A stretch of 64,000 bases of DNA from contig NZ_JAUHLN010000001.1 in NCBI RefSeq assembly GCF_030412265.1, positions 124,001 through 188,000 on the forward strand. The letters are read 5' to 3'. Within the stretch, counting starts at the first letter, position 1. Each line of letters opens with the position of its first letter. Below the pieces are notes generated by a model that was given only the letters and a program-made list of their open reading frames with translations, did no database searches and was not told the origin of the DNA. Below, in pieces: positions 1-9,207 of the stretch. Origin of the DNA: Fictibacillus terranigra (GTDB lineage Bacteria > Bacillota > Bacilli > Bacillales > Fictibacillaceae). The position numbers and the translations under genes were made by a program.

Positions 1-540
1 CCTTCCGTAGAGAAGGCAACGTTGGTTGAAATCGATGGAAAAGTGATCGAGTATTCCAAGCAATACCTCCCTGAAATTGCTGGTGATCTGGATAACCCGA
101 GGGTAGAAGTAAAAGTGGACGATGGCTTCATGCACATCGCAACTAGCGAGAACAAGTATGACGTCATCATGGTCGACTCTACTGAACCGGTAGGACCTGC
201 TGCGAAATTGTTCGAAAAAGGCTTTTACGAAGGGATTTCAAAGGCTTTGAAAGAAGACGGAATCTTTGTCGCCCAAACGGACAACCCTTGGTTCACACCG
301 GAACTCATTTCAAAAGTGTTCAAAGACGTTCGCGAAATCTTCCCGATCACGCGTCTTTATACAGCCAATATCCCGACATACCCAAGCGGACTTTGGACGT
401 TCACGATTGGTTCCAAACAATACGACCCGCTCGAAGTCAACGAAGAGCGTTTTCATGACATCGAGACCAAATACTGGACAAAAGATCTCCAGAAAGCAGC
501 TTTTGCACTTCCGAAGTTTGTAGGAGATCTGATTAAGTAA
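1..540 (+). CDS. speE: Spermidine synthase, C-terminal part
   Basis: The open frame runs in from the left edge, so the N-terminus lies outside the window; about 179 residues are visible. It would transfer the aminopropyl group of decarboxylated SAM to putrescine, giving spermidine in the cytoplasm. Visible signatures of the family are the cofactor-binding stretch [14 protein letters not shown] near the start, DDGFMHIA, and the catalytic-loop motif [10 protein letters not shown], followed by AQTDNPW. The gene ends 93 bp before an agmatinase gene in the same direction, the speE-speB arrangement of Bacillus, so agmatine-derived putrescine and its use are encoded together. The first Met-type codon visible (TTG at 22) is internal and not the real start. 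Confidence 0.95.
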   Translation, partial: PSVEKATLVEIDGKVIEYSKQYLPEIAGDLDNPRVEVKVDDGFMHIATSENKYDVIMVDSTEPVGPAAKLFEKGFYEGISKALKEDGIFVAQTDNPWFTPELISKVFKDVREIFPITRLYTANIPTYPSGLWTFTIGSKQYDPLEVNEERFHDIETKYWTKDLQKAAFALPKFVGDLIK

Positions 541-633
541 AAGAAAACTTCAAAGATATTAATAAACCGAGGCATTGCACATGTAAAGCCGGCAGCTGAA
601 GCCACACAGAAAGAGAAAGGGGCGACCACAGTC

Positions 634-1509
634 ATGCGATTTGACGAAGCCTATTCTGGAAATGTTTTTATTTTAAGCAAGCAGGATTATGAAACAGCCG
701 ATGCGGTTCTATACGGAATGCCGATGGACTGGACGGTATCCTTCCGTCCGGGTTCTCGTTTCGGCCCTGCAAGAATCCGTGAAGCCTCTTTAGGGCTTGA
801 GGAATACAGCCCATATGCGGATAAGCATCTTGAAGAAGTCAATTACTTTGATGCGGGTGATATCCCGCTTCCTTTCGGAAATCCGCAGCGCAGCCTTGAT
901 CTTATCGAAGAATATGTGACAACATTGCTGGATGCCGGGAAATTTCCACTGGGCATGGGCGGAGAGCACCTCGTTTCATGGCCGATCTTTAAGGCGTTAA
1001 AGAATAAATACGATGATTTTGCCATCATCCATATCGATGCCCACGCGGATCTGAGGGAGCAGTATGAGGGAGAGCCTCTTTCCCACTCTACTCCTATACG
1101 AAAAGCGTGCGGACTGATTGGTGCGGAGAATGTTTACTCTTTCGGTATTCGATCAGGAATGAGAGAAGAGTTTCAATTCGCCAGAGAGTCCGGTATGCAT
1201 ATGCATAAGTTCGATGTGGCGGAGCCTTTGAAGAAGGTATTACCGACGCTTGCTGGCCGCAATGTTTACGTAACGATCGACATTGATGTGCTTGATCCTG
1301 CCCATGCACCTGGAACGGGTACGGCTGAGGCAGGAGGGATTACATCCAAAGAATTGCTGGAGGCTATCCATTTAATCTCTGAGTCTGACATCAACATCAT
1401 TGGTGCTGACTTGGTTGAAGTAGCCCCAATCTATGATCCTTCTGAACAAACGCCAATCGCTGCGGGTAAATTCCTGAGGGAAATTCTTTTAGGCTGGGTG
1501 AACAAATAA
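634..1509 (+). CDS. speB: Agmatinase (agmatine ureohydrolase)
   Basis: This 291-residue ureohydrolase-fold protein would hydrolyse agmatine to putrescine and urea, supplying the substrate of the upstream spermidine synthase. The binuclear manganese site is visible as GGEHLVSWP (about residue 110), HIDAHADLR (about 132-140) and TIDIDVLDPAHAPGTG (about 214-229), the three conserved blocks of the arginase/agmatinase family. The ATG start has an AAAGGGG ribosome site about 11 nt upstream. It follows speE in the same direction and a rho-independent terminator follows directly, so the pair probably forms the end of one operon. Length and motifs are normal for the family. Confidence 0.95.
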   Translation: MRFDEAYSGNVFILSKQDYETADAVLYGMPMDWTVSFRPGSRFGPARIREASLGLEEYSPYADKHLEEVNYFDAGDIPLPFGNPQRSLDLIEEYVTTLLDAGKFPLGMGGEHLVSWPIFKALKNKYDDFAIIHIDAHADLREQYEGEPLSHSTPIRKACGLIGAENVYSFGIRSGMREEFQFARESGMHMHKFDVAEPLKKVLPTLAGRNVYVTIDIDVLDPAHAPGTGTAEAGGITSKELLEAIHLISESDINIIGADLVEVAPIYDPSEQTPIAAGKFLREILLGWVNK

Positions 1510-1520
1510 TAATGAATGAA

Positions 1521-1557
1521 AAAAGACTGAGCCAATTGTTGGTTTCAGTCTTTTTTT
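1521..1557 (+). terminator. Rho-independent terminator after speB
   Basis: A 10-bp stem (AAAAGACTGA paired with TCAGTCTTTT) encloses a smaller CCAA/TTGG stem and runs into a T tract. It closes the speE-speB unit. Confidence 0.85.
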
Positions 1558-1638
1558 GTCGAAAAAAAGTAACAATATTGTGTCTATTTTGATATAGTTA
1601 AAAAGGTGAATAGATGAAAGCGGAAAGGAGCAACAGAA

Positions 1639-3390
1639 ATGGGAAATGAGCTTACAAGGTCTCCGATGCCCTTTATGCATCAGCTGTCGGATGCGGTCAT
1701 CCTTCTTACACATGATTTTTGTATACACGAGATGAATTCAGAAGCAGTAAAAATGACAGGCTGCACTTTACCAGAGCTGAAGGGCCTTTCCATATCATGC
1801 CTCCTTCCAGACTTGAATAAAAAACGAAATGAACAGCAAACCATACTGTCTGGCGATACGCATGATCCGATGCTTGTAGATGTGAATATAGATGATTTAG
1901 GAACAGATGAAAAATATAAAGTGTGCATTCTCAAACCTGTAAAAACAGAAGCTACAGATGCTTTTCAGGAAGACCTGCTGGTTGCCTTAACAAATATTGT
2001 TCCAGACTTTATCGGGATTAAGGACGGAGATGGGAAATTTGTGTACGCCAATAAATTTTCTGGTGAAATGTTTGGCTATCCTCATACGGAATTTGTCGGA
2101 AAAACAGATGCTGAGCTTGGCCGATTAATTCCATATTTTAAACCGGTGTTCGATTATTGTATAGAAACCGATGAAGGTGTTTGGCAAGGAGGCAAACTTC
2201 AGCGTTGTGTTGAAAAAATTCCGGCTTCTTCGGGCGACAGAATTTTTGATGTATACAAAATTCCTGTCTTTGATGATGAAGGCAGTCGAAAAAACTTGCT
2301 TGTTTTTGGACGGGAGATCACGGATCAGGTATCTTCCCATGAAAAACTGCAGGAAAGCGAATCGAGATACAGACTGCTTGCTGAAAACTCTACCGACATA
2401 ATTTCTACTCATAACGTGGAGGGGGAAATGCTATACGTCTCACCTGCGTGCGAACAGCTGCTCGGATATACCCCTCAGGAATTGCTGTCCAAAAAAGCCT
2501 TTGCTTTATTTCATCCAAGCGATATGAGAGCTTCGCTACAGGTGCATGAACAGCTGTTAAGAGGGGGCGATATCAGCAACTTCCAATTCAGGCTGAAGAG
2601 CGTAAACGGAGAATACCGCTGGGTTGAAGCCACGTGCCGAGGAATTAAAGATGAGACGACCGGTACGGTGATTGAGATCATTGCCGTCACGCGGGATATT
2701 TCCGAACGTCTGGAGGCGGAAGAGCTGCTTCGCAAGTCTGATAAACTATCCATTGTCGGCCAGCTTGCTGCATCGGTTGCTCATGAAATACGAAACCCCC
2801 TGACCGCACTAAAGGGGTTTATCCAGCTCTTCCAGTCCAAAGGAATTGTGGACTGTGAAAAATATTATGGCATTATGCTGGATGAGCTGAACAGGATTGA
2901 GCAGATCATTACGGAGTTGCTCATCCTTGCGAAGCCTCAATCCAAAAAGGTGGAAAAAAAGGACATTAAAGAGCTCATCCATTATGTTGTCGATCTGCTG
3001 GACCGCCAGGCTCTTGTCCACAATGTCCATATCGTATGTGACCTGGGCGAGAATCTCCCATTGATTGATTGTGTGGAGAATGAATTGAAGCAGGTGTTCA
3101 TTAATTTAGTAAAAAATGCGATTGAAGCGATGCCGGATGGCGGAATCATACATATCGACAGTAAGCGCCAAGGCAGAAACATTGAAATTATTATTCAAGA
3201 CCAGGGATGCGGAATTCCGCCTGAAAGCCTTAAGAAACTGGGTGAACCATTCTATTCTACAAAAGAGAAGGGAACCGGGCTGGGATTGATGACCAGCTAT
3301 AAAATTATCCAGGAGCATAATGGCGAGATCATCATAGAGAGTCATCCCGGGAAAGGAACGGCTGTAAAAATAAGCCTTCCAATCCGTTGA
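1639..3390 (+). CDS. PAS-domain sensor histidine kinase, sporulation-kinase type
   Basis: A 583-residue kinase without obvious membrane segments. Three PAS-like regions can be placed at about 10-105, 110-232 and 240-360, then a HisKA domain with the phospho-acceptor His382 in AHEIRNPLTALKGF, and a HATPase domain with N box NLVKNAIEA and G boxes DQGCGIP and GTGLGL. The HEIRNPLTALKGF block is the form found in KinA/KinE-type kinases that phosphorylate Spo0F, and spo0F lies 21 kb downstream. No response regulator is adjacent, so it is an orphan kinase. The start has a GGAGC-type ribosome site and a terminator follows. Family assignment is firm; feeding the phosphorelay is inference, and the ligand is unknown. 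Confidence 0.85.
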   Translation: MGNELTRSPMPFMHQLSDAVILLTHDFCIHEMNSEAVKMTGCTLPELKGLSISCLLPDLNKKRNEQQTILSGDTHDPMLVDVNIDDLGTDEKYKVCILKPVKTEATDAFQEDLLVALTNIVPDFIGIKDGDGKFVYANKFSGEMFGYPHTEFVGKTDAELGRLIPYFKPVFDYCIETDEGVWQGGKLQRCVEKIPASSGDRIFDVYKIPVFDDEGSRKNLLVFGREITDQVSSHEKLQESESRYRLLAENSTDIISTHNVEGEMLYVSPACEQLLGYTPQELLSKKAFALFHPSDMRASLQVHEQLLRGGDISNFQFRLKSVNGEYRWVEATCRGIKDETTGTVIEIIAVTRDISERLEAEELLRKSDKLSIVGQLAASVAHEIRNPLTALKGFIQLFQSKGIVDCEKYYGIMLDELNRIEQIITELLILAKPQSKKVEKKDIKELIHYVVDLLDRQALVHNVHIVCDLGENLPLIDCVENELKQVFINLVKNAIEAMPDGGIIHIDSKRQGRNIEIIIQDQGCGIPPESLKKLGEPFYSTKEKGTGLGLMTSYKIIQEHNGEIIIESHPGKGTAVKISLPIR

Positions 3391-3419
3391 CGCACTTCGA
3401 GAGGAGAAGTGCGTTTTTC
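3390..3419 (+). terminator. Rho-independent terminator after the kinase gene
   Basis: ACGCACTTC pairs perfectly with GAAGTGCGT and is followed by TTTTTC; the stem begins at the stop codon. Confidence 0.85.
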
Positions 3420-3436
3420 TTTGTTTTAGGGTAAGG

Positions 3437-3466
3437 TTGAAGAAATAGGGAAGAATCCTTTATAAT
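3437..3466 (+). promoter_or_regulatory. Probable sigma-A promoter of ywiB-argS
   Basis: TTGAAG at 3437-3442 and a consensus TATAAT at 3461-3466 are separated by 18 nt. It lies about 100 bp before the DUF1934 gene and after a terminator, which fits a start point for the two-gene unit. Confidence 0.6.
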
Positions 3467-3563
3467 AGTTGAGTTATATACAATAAACACATGAGATCGA
3501 GGTACAGAAACAGATCAATGCTTCTGTATTTTTATAGAAACGATAAAAAGGACGGATCCGACA

Positions 3564-4007
3564 ATGGGTGGACAAGAAGCTGTGATTTCGGTCAATTTAA
3601 TAATGGAAACCGTCATACAGCATGCGAAGGAAAAGGATGTACATAAAGGCGAAGCAACAGGAACCCTGTACCGTAAGGGAGATAGCACATATCTTAAGTA
3701 TACGGAAGTTATAGAGGGCGCCGGTTCAGTCAACAATGTAGTTAAAATGAACCATGAAGGGATTGTCATCTTAAGGAGCGGCAGTGTGGCAATGCGTCAG
3801 AGGTTTTTGATCGGCCAGACGACGCAGGGAATGTACGATACTCCTTATGGCCAGCTATGGATGGAAACCACCACACATCAGATGAATTTCCGCTGGAACC
3901 AGCAGAGCAAAGAGGGCGACTTGCTCTTAAAGTACGGACTTGTGCTGCAGGGTGAAGACACAGGCAGCTATACAATAAAGATCAATTTTCAGGAGGCGAA
4001 GGCATGA
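3564..4007 (+). CDS. ywiB: DUF1934 beta-barrel protein (YwiB-like)
   Basis: A 147-residue protein of the DUF1934 family, whose members are small lipocalin-like beta-barrels of unknown role. Supporting features are its size, alternating beta-type sequence such as [17 protein letters not shown] and [25 protein letters not shown], and its place directly before argS, as ywiB in B. subtilis. Its stop overlaps the argS start by 4 nt (ATGA), which implies translational coupling with the arginyl-tRNA synthetase. No signal peptide or catalytic motif is seen. Confidence 0.85.
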   Translation: MGGQEAVISVNLIMETVIQHAKEKDVHKGEATGTLYRKGDSTYLKYTEVIEGAGSVNNVVKMNHEGIVILRSGSVAMRQRFLIGQTTQGMYDTPYGQLWMETTTHQMNFRWNQQSKEGDLLLKYGLVLQGEDTGSYTIKINFQEAKA

Positions 4008-5674
4008 ACGTTGTAGATCAGGTAAAGCTCCATTTAAAGCAAGAAATAGAAGAAGCGGTCATTAAGGCAGGATTGGCAGAAAGAGAACAGCTTCCAGAGG
4101 TTGTTCTTGAAATCCCAAAGGATAAGTCTCATGGAGACTACGCGACTAACATGGCGATGCAGCTGGCTCGCATTGCCAAAAAAGCACCAAAAGCGATCGC
4201 TGAGGAGATATTGAATCATTTCGATAAAAGTAAAGCTTCCATCAGTAAGCTTGAGATTGCAGGACCAGGATTCATTAACTTTTATATGGATAATGCCTAC
4301 TTGACCGACTTGGTTCCAGCGATCCTTCAAGCAGGGGAGAACTACGGCAGAACAGAATTCGGCGGTGGGAAGAAGGTGCAGGTAGAGTTTGTTTCGGCGA
4401 ATCCGACAGGAACCCTTCACCTTGGGCATGCGCGCGGAGCCGCTGTCGGGGATTCACTTTGCAACATTCTTGACCGTGCAGGTTATGATGTCTCCCGTGA
4501 ATATTATATAAATGATGCAGGAAACCAGATTAATAACCTTGCTTATTCCATCGAGGCGCGATATTTTCAGGCTCTTGGGCAAGAAAAAGAAATGCCGGAG
4601 GACGGATATTTCGGTAAAGATATTATCGAATTCGGAAAAGACCTCGCTGAAGCGTATGGTGACAAATGGGCTGCAGCTGATGAAAAGGAGCGTTTCAACT
4701 TCTTCCGCCAATACGGGCTCGAGAAGGAACTTGAGAAGATCAAACGCGATCTGGCTGAATTCAGGGTTGGTTTTGATGTATGGTACTCTGAAACGTCCCT
4801 ATATGAATCCGGAAAGATCGACAAAGCCCTCAAAAAGCTGAAAGACGCGGGGGTTGTATATGAGGAAGAGGGGGCAACCTGGTTCAGAACCACAGACTTT
4901 GGTGACGATAAGGACCGCGTGTTGATTAAGAATGACGGATCCTACACGTATCTTACACCGGACATCTCCTATCACCAGGATAAGCTTGACCGCGGTTTTG
5001 AGAAGCTGATCAACATTTGGGGAGCGGACCACCACGGGTATATCCCTCGGATGAAGGCGGCCATCGAGGCGCTCGGCTATAACCGTGAACAGCTCGATGT
5101 ATTGATTATCCAGCTTGTTTCCCTGTTCCAAAACGGGGAAAAAGTAAAGATGAGCAAACGTACAGGTAAAGCGGTAACCTTGAGGGATCTGATGGAAGAG
5201 GTTGGCATCGATGCGACTCGTTATTTCTTCGCGATGAGAAGCTCTGATACTCATCTGGATTTTGATATGGACTTAGCAGTTTCAAAATCAAACGAGAATC
5301 CGGTCTTCTATGTACAGTACGCGCATGCCCGCGTATGCAGCATGCTGCGCCAGGGCGCAGAGATGGGCTTATCGTACAGTGGAGAGCTCGATCTTTCTCA
5401 CATCTCATCAGAAAAAGAATTTGAACTGCTCAAAAAGCTGGGCGAATTCCCGGCTGCCATTGACGAGGCGGCAGACAAGATGCTGACGCACCGGATCACC
5501 AACTATGTCTTTGAACTTGCATCTGCCCTGCACAGCTTTTACAATGCAGAGCGAGTACTCGATGCTGAAAACAAAGAAAAATCTGCGGCGCGCTACGCGT
5601 TGATGAAAGCCACGCAAATTACGATTGAAAATGCATTGAAGGTTGTCGGTGTCTCCGCACCGGAGCGGATGTAA
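4004..5674 (+). CDS. argS: Arginyl-tRNA synthetase
   Basis: A 556-residue class Ia synthetase that charges tRNA-Arg. The HIGH-type signature appears as [15 protein letters not shown] around residue 130 and the KMSKS-type loop as [12 protein letters not shown] around residue 383. The N-terminal Add1 region (about 1-100) and the C-terminal anticodon-binding region with the DALR-type helix bundle are both present, and the length is normal. It overlaps the upstream DUF1934 gene by 4 nt and ends at a strong terminator. No T-box-like leader was seen upstream of the pair. Confidence 0.97.
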   Translation: MNVVDQVKLHLKQEIEEAVIKAGLAEREQLPEVVLEIPKDKSHGDYATNMAMQLARIAKKAPKAIAEEILNHFDKSKASISKLEIAGPGFINFYMDNAYLTDLVPAILQAGENYGRTEFGGGKKVQVEFVSANPTGTLHLGHARGAAVGDSLCNILDRAGYDVSREYYINDAGNQINNLAYSIEARYFQALGQEKEMPEDGYFGKDIIEFGKDLAEAYGDKWAAADEKERFNFFRQYGLEKELEKIKRDLAEFRVGFDVWYSETSLYESGKIDKALKKLKDAGVVYEEEGATWFRTTDFGDDKDRVLIKNDGSYTYLTPDISYHQDKLDRGFEKLINIWGADHHGYIPRMKAAIEALGYNREQLDVLIIQLVSLFQNGEKVKMSKRTGKAVTLRDLMEEVGIDATRYFFAMRSSDTHLDFDMDLAVSKSNENPVFYVQYAHARVCSMLRQGAEMGLSYSGELDLSHISSEKEFELLKKLGEFPAAIDEAADKMLTHRITNYVFELASALHSFYNAERVLDAENKEKSAARYALMKATQITIENALKVVGVSAPERM

Positions 5675-5681
5675 ATAGAGT

Positions 5682-5718
5682 AAGGCCTGCTGTTACTGAC
5701 ACAGCAGGCCTTTTTTTA
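5682..5718 (+). terminator. Rho-independent terminator after argS
   Basis: AAGGCCTGCTGT pairs perfectly with ACAGCAGGCCTT and leads into seven T residues. Confidence 0.92.
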
Positions 5719-5724
5719 TGTCCG

Positions 5725-5761
5725 GCGCTTGTCGCCCCTGATCAGTGCGCTTGCGCATTTC
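5725..5761 (+). repeat. Degenerate 37-nt intergenic element, copy A
   Basis: Begins GCGCTTGTCGCCCCTGA and ends TGCGCATTTC. Two other stretches in the window, at 21910-21946 and 28642-28676, share the pattern GCTTGTCG, then CTGA or TTGA, then a C-rich core and a TTTC end. All three lie between genes. The function is unknown; it looks like a decayed dispersed repeat. Confidence 0.45.
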
Positions 5762-5812
5762 TATGGATAAACACCGTGTTCCAGGAAACCATAAACGGAG
5801 GAGGAATGCATA

Positions 5813-5986
5813 ATGAAGCTAGTTGTTTTAGCACTGATCACAGGAGCAGCCGTAGGCCTCGTATTTGCTCTATTTAAGCTCCCCATTCCGGCTCCGCCTG
5901 CTTTGTCCGGCATTGCCGGAATCGTAGGGATCTATCTTGGTTACAAGATGTACACATGGTTATTTTCATTTTTTATAAAGCCATGA
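5813..5986 (+). CDS. XapX-domain small membrane protein
   Basis: This 57-residue gene was found by eye: ATG at 5813 with a strong GGAGGAGG ribosome site 5 nt upstream. The product has two hydrophobic stretches, one ending FALFKLPIPAPPALSG and one GIAGIVGIYLGYKM. The central KLPIPAPPALSG motif and the size fit the XapX (DUF1427) family of two-helix membrane proteins, whose role is unknown. It ends 19 bp before the alpha/beta hydrolase gene on the same strand, so the two could be co-transcribed. Confidence 0.8.
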   Translation: MKLVVLALITGAAVGLVFALFKLPIPAPPALSGIAGIVGIYLGYKMYTWLFSFFIKP

Positions 5987-6005
5987 TTAGAAAGGGGATG
6001 GCACC

Positions 6006-6764
6006 ATGGAAAGAAAGGACGTCAATACATTTTACAGGGAGTCAGGATCCGGTTTTCCGCTTGTTTTGATCCACCCTCCCGTACTGACTTCCCGTATTTT
6101 CAACTATCAGCATACGGAGCTAAGCCGATGTTTCAGAGTGATTACATACGATATACGGGGGCATGGAAACACACCTTGCGCCAATCCCTCTTTCTCCATC
6201 CAAACGTTGAGTGCCGACCTGCTCGCTTTGCTTGATGAGCTGGGAGTTGAAAAGGCTATTGTCTGCGGGTACTCTGCAGGCGGTACGATTGCACAGGATT
6301 TTGTTCTGCGTTATCCGGAGCGGGTGCACGCCCTTGTGATCAGCGGTGGTTTTCCAGAGGTGGCTTCCTGGTTTGTGGAACAAGAATTCCGGCTGGGGAT
6401 CCATTTCGCAAAACATCATCCACTGCTTCTGATCAATAGCTTAGCCTGGTCACATCAAGTGACTGCAACTGACAGGCATCAAATCGCAGAGGAATGCAAA
6501 AAAGGCAGCCCGAAATTCTGGCGCCGCTTTTATGAGGAATGTTTTGGCCAAAGCTGCACGAAAGCTCTGCCGCAGATCAAAGTACCTTTGTTATTGTTCT
6601 ATGGCTCACGGTGCTTTCATTTCCTGCCTTATCAAAAGATCTATCAAAGACTCGTCCCTCAAACAAAAACCGTTATTGTACCGGGTGTATTTCATCAGAT
6701 TCCGGTGAAAAAGCACCACTTCTTTAACCAAACCCTGACAACGTGGGCCAAATCCATCAGATGA
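6006..6764 (+). CDS. Alpha/beta hydrolase
   Basis: A 252-residue protein of the alpha/beta hydrolase fold. The nucleophile elbow GYSAGG puts the catalytic serine at residue 90; the oxyanion region is LIHPPV near residue 22, the DIRGHG motif lies at 49-54, and a C-terminal His in VPGVFHQIP completes the likely triad. The substrate cannot be told from sequence. The start has a GAAAGGGGATGG ribosome site. Its last 8 bp overlap the 3' end of uvsE on the opposite strand, so the two genes are convergent and share no separate terminator. Confidence 0.8.
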   Translation: MERKDVNTFYRESGSGFPLVLIHPPVLTSRIFNYQHTELSRCFRVITYDIRGHGNTPCANPSFSIQTLSADLLALLDELGVEKAIVCGYSAGGTIAQDFVLRYPERVHALVISGGFPEVASWFVEQEFRLGIHFAKHHPLLLINSLAWSHQVTATDRHQIAEECKKGSPKFWRRFYEECFGQSCTKALPQIKVPLLLFYGSRCFHFLPYQKIYQRLVPQTKTVIVPGVFHQIPVKKHHFFNQTLTTWAKSIR

Positions 6765-7710
6765 CCAAAGTGCCTCCCGTCATCCGTTTGATCCCCCTAA
6801 CCTTTGCAAGTTCACTGATCAATCGAATGAGCGCAAGATCTTTTTGTTTTGCCTCGATCATGACATCCAGCTCATCCGTAAATGGTTTGATCATTTTAAA
6901 AAAAGGCATCACATAATCCAGGCTTACGAAGTCATGATGGCTCCGATAGGCCTTTTCTGTTTTCGGGGAAGAAAGATGGACTTTGGGGGGGCGTCCGGTT
7001 CCTTTCCAAGTGGCAATAAAACGGGGAAGCAGGTCTTCCAGCGGGATGGAACCTGGATTTGACATGTGATGGTGGAAATCGAACATCATAGGAATTCCTT
7101 CTGCTTCACAAATTTCCAGCGTTTCTTCCGTCGTATACGTTTTATCATCATTCTCTAACGTCATGGCTTGTTTGATGAGAGGAGGCAGCCTTTTTATATT
7201 TTCATAGAAACGTGCAATAGAGGCTTCTTTGTCTCCATAGGTGCCGCCGACGTGGATGTTGATTCGGGCTTCTTTTTCCAGGCCCATGGCATTAAGCATA
7301 TTGTAATGATACTCCATGTCTTTCACTGCATTACGAGTGATATGCTCCTTGGCGCTTGTAAAGAGGGTGAACTGGTTGGGATGCAGGCTCACACGAAGGC
7401 CATGGTCTTTCACGAGGTCTCCAACCGCACGGAATTCATCGGCCGTATGCTTTAAATAATTCCAGTTGACGTCGGGATGGGTCGCCAGCGGAACGATTGA
7501 AGAAGACATCCGATATAAAGGAAATTGGGATGCGATATTATAGTGTATGATTCGAACTGTATTCTTTAAATTCGTTTTCGTAATGAAAATCAACCGCTGT
7601 TCCCGTTCCTTTTTTTCAAGCTTCGACCAAGTGGCAAACGTCATCGTTTTGGAAGGAGATGAATCGAAAAGGGAAAGCGCGGTGGACACATAACCGAAAG
7701 ATACAAGCAT
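6757..7710 (-). CDS. uvsE: UV DNA damage endonuclease UvsE
   Basis: A 317-residue protein of the UvsE/UVDE family, TIM-barrel endonucleases that nick DNA 5' to UV photoproducts and start the alternative excision repair pathway. Family blocks are the N-terminal LVSFGYVS, HYNIASQFPLYRMSS, LRVSLHPNQF, HVGGTYGDKEASI, LENDDKTYT and MFDFHHHMSNPG, which carry the metal-binding His, Glu and Asp residues. The ATG start has a run of seven G upstream as ribosome site. In B. subtilis the orthologue ywjD sits beside ywjE, as here. UvsE often contributes to spore UV resistance; that role is inference. Confidence 0.93.
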   Translation of the reverse strand: MLVSFGYVSTALSLFDSSPSKTMTFATWSKLEKKEREQRLIFITKTNLKNTVRIIHYNIASQFPLYRMSSSIVPLATHPDVNWNYLKHTADEFRAVGDLVKDHGLRVSLHPNQFTLFTSAKEHITRNAVKDMEYHYNMLNAMGLEKEARINIHVGGTYGDKEASIARFYENIKRLPPLIKQAMTLENDDKTYTTEETLEICEAEGIPMMFDFHHHMSNPGSIPLEDLLPRFIATWKGTGRPPKVHLSSPKTEKAYRSHHDFVSLDYVMPFFKMIKPFTDELDVMIEAKQKDLALIRLISELAKVRGIKRMTGGTLVI

Positions 7711-7781
7711 TCCAGAACCCCCCCTTGAAGTCTAGTCATTCTATTGTTTCTTTTACCTTATAAGCGTTATTTAAACAAAAC

Positions 7782-8984
7782 TTATAAAAAAGGTGCAAAG
7801 GACTTCGCTGTCTGCATTTTTATTTTAGTCCACAAGGAAGGCTTGTCCAGAGCAGACACGTCCATAATGACTGAACGGGCCAAGTCATCCTCAATGGTCT
7901 TCAATGCCGACCGAATCAGTTTCTGATCAGTGAAAACGCAGTTGACCTCTGAGTTGGTAAACAAGCTTCTCAGATCAAAATTGGCGGTTCCAATATCACA
8001 GATGTTTTCATCGGCCATAAAAACTTTGGCATGAAAAAAGCCTTCATAGTACTGATATACGTGCCCACCCGATTTTAACAGTTCCCGTATAAATGGATAG
8101 GAGGCTTCCTTTACAAGAGGATGGTCTGATTTCATCGGGACAAGCAGAGTGACCTCTACCCCTCGTTTCAGTGCATCTAGGAGAGCGTTTTGCAGCTTGG
8201 CGTCGGGTATGAAATAGGGTGATCCGATGAATATTTTCGTTTTGGCCTGTTCAATCTGCTGCAAGAAGAACAAGTAGATCTGTTTGGTTGAAAAAAGGGA
8301 GGTAAATGTCTGTGTCCCCTCATCAAGCGCCGGAAAGTAAGAATCACCGCTCAGTTTTTCCCCGCTGGCCGCTTCCCAATCAAGGAGGAACTGCTCCTGA
8401 AAGGCGTGAACAACAGGGCCATGCAGCTGCAGATGATAATCGCGCCAGTCGCCAAGCTTCGGATCTCTTCCTAAGTACTCATCTCCGACATTGAATCCCC
8501 CAGTAAATCCTTTTTTGCCATCGATGATCGTGATCTTCCGATGGTTTCGCCGGTTCAGCTTATAAAAAAAATAAGGAAATCCGGGCTTGAAGCTGTAGGC
8601 AAATTGAACGCCTGCCAGCTTCATTTCATGTATGGCCTTCTTTTTAAGAAAAAAACTGCCCAAATAGTCAACGAGAAGCCTTACCTTTACACCCTCTCTC
8701 GCCTTTCTTTTGAGAAGTGACGTCATCTCCTTGCCGATGCAGTCTTCATTGAAAATATAAAATTGAATATGTAGATGATGGGCTGCTTGTTCTATTTCTT
8801 CAAATAACGTATCGAAAAACTCAGTCCCGGTTGTAATAAGAGACGCTTCTCCAGTATAGATGGCAGGTTCGTCTAATTCCTTCTTCACCACATTTTTTTT
8901 GCCCAACCGAAAATCGAGCCAGATCAGCACCGCAATCATAGCGGCAGCAAGCAGAAGAATTAAAAACAAGGATAAGATGGCCAT
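7782..8984 (-). CDS. clsB: Cardiolipin synthase (phospholipase D family)
   Basis: The chosen start (CAT at 8982-8984) has an AAAGGAAG site 7 nt upstream and gives a 400-residue protein; the open frame extends 23 codons further up but without a ribosome site and into a REP-like repeat. One N-terminal membrane segment (about residues 2-22) is followed by two phospholipase D half-sites: HRKITIIDGKKGFTGG and HAKVFMADENICDIGTANFD. It would condense phosphatidylglycerol molecules to cardiolipin at the membrane. At 400 residues it is shorter than ClsA-type enzymes with two N-terminal helices and matches B. subtilis YwjE, which lies beside uvsE and fadF as here. Confidence 0.9.
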   Translation of the reverse strand: MAILSLFLILLLAAAMIAVLIWLDFRLGKKNVVKKELDEPAIYTGEASLITTGTEFFDTLFEEIEQAAHHLHIQFYIFNEDCIGKEMTSLLKRKAREGVKVRLLVDYLGSFFLKKKAIHEMKLAGVQFAYSFKPGFPYFFYKLNRRNHRKITIIDGKKGFTGGFNVGDEYLGRDPKLGDWRDYHLQLHGPVVHAFQEQFLLDWEAASGEKLSGDSYFPALDEGTQTFTSLFSTKQIYLFFLQQIEQAKTKIFIGSPYFIPDAKLQNALLDALKRGVEVTLLVPMKSDHPLVKEASYPFIRELLKSGGHVYQYYEGFFHAKVFMADENICDIGTANFDLRSLFTNSEVNCVFTDQKLIRSALKTIEDDLARSVIMDVSALDKPSLWTKIKMQTAKSFAPFL

Positions 8985-9041
8985 CGCGGTACTTCCTTTC
9001 TGATAGAAATTGAAATCAGTGTAAATAGTATCCCCAAATAC

Positions 9042-9054
9042 GGTGTCAGGCACC
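9042..9054 (+). repeat. REP-like palindrome (isolated copy)
   Basis: GGTGTCAGGCACC lies between clsB and fadF. It is a near match to four copies at 20861-21050. Confidence 0.6.
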
Positions 9055-9077
9055 CCAAAAAAATTTTTAAAATAATA

Positions 9078-9106
9078 TTGACTGAATGCTCATTCATTTC
9101 TATTAT
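9078..9106 (+). promoter_or_regulatory. fadF promoter with overlapping FadR-like box
   Basis: TTGACT (9078-9083) and TATTAT (9101-9106) are 17 nt apart, a good sigma-A promoter. Positions 9079-9096 read TGACTGAATGCTCATTCA, which matches the B. subtilis FadR box consensus (TGAATGA-MTAN-TCATTCA) at 16 of 18 positions. The box covers the -35 element and most of the spacer, so a bound acyl-CoA-responsive TetR repressor would block the polymerase. A second TATAAT lies at 9113-9118. Confidence 0.7.
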
Positions 9107-9207
9107 TTATGTTATAATGGTTTCAGAAAATTCCACCCTTTTTGAATAATCATTCTTGTTATAGACAGGAAAAGGGAGGGCAACAGACAATGATGAAGGG
9201 AGCATAA

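Noticed and set aside
4000-4100. T-box leader before argS
   Set aside because: No specifier stem or conserved T-box sequence was seen before ywiB-argS; the genes overlap by 4 nt.
8985-9053. N-terminal extension of the cardiolipin synthase
   Set aside because: The added 23 codons lack a ribosome site and enter a REP-like palindrome; the internal ATG has a strong site and precedes the membrane helix.
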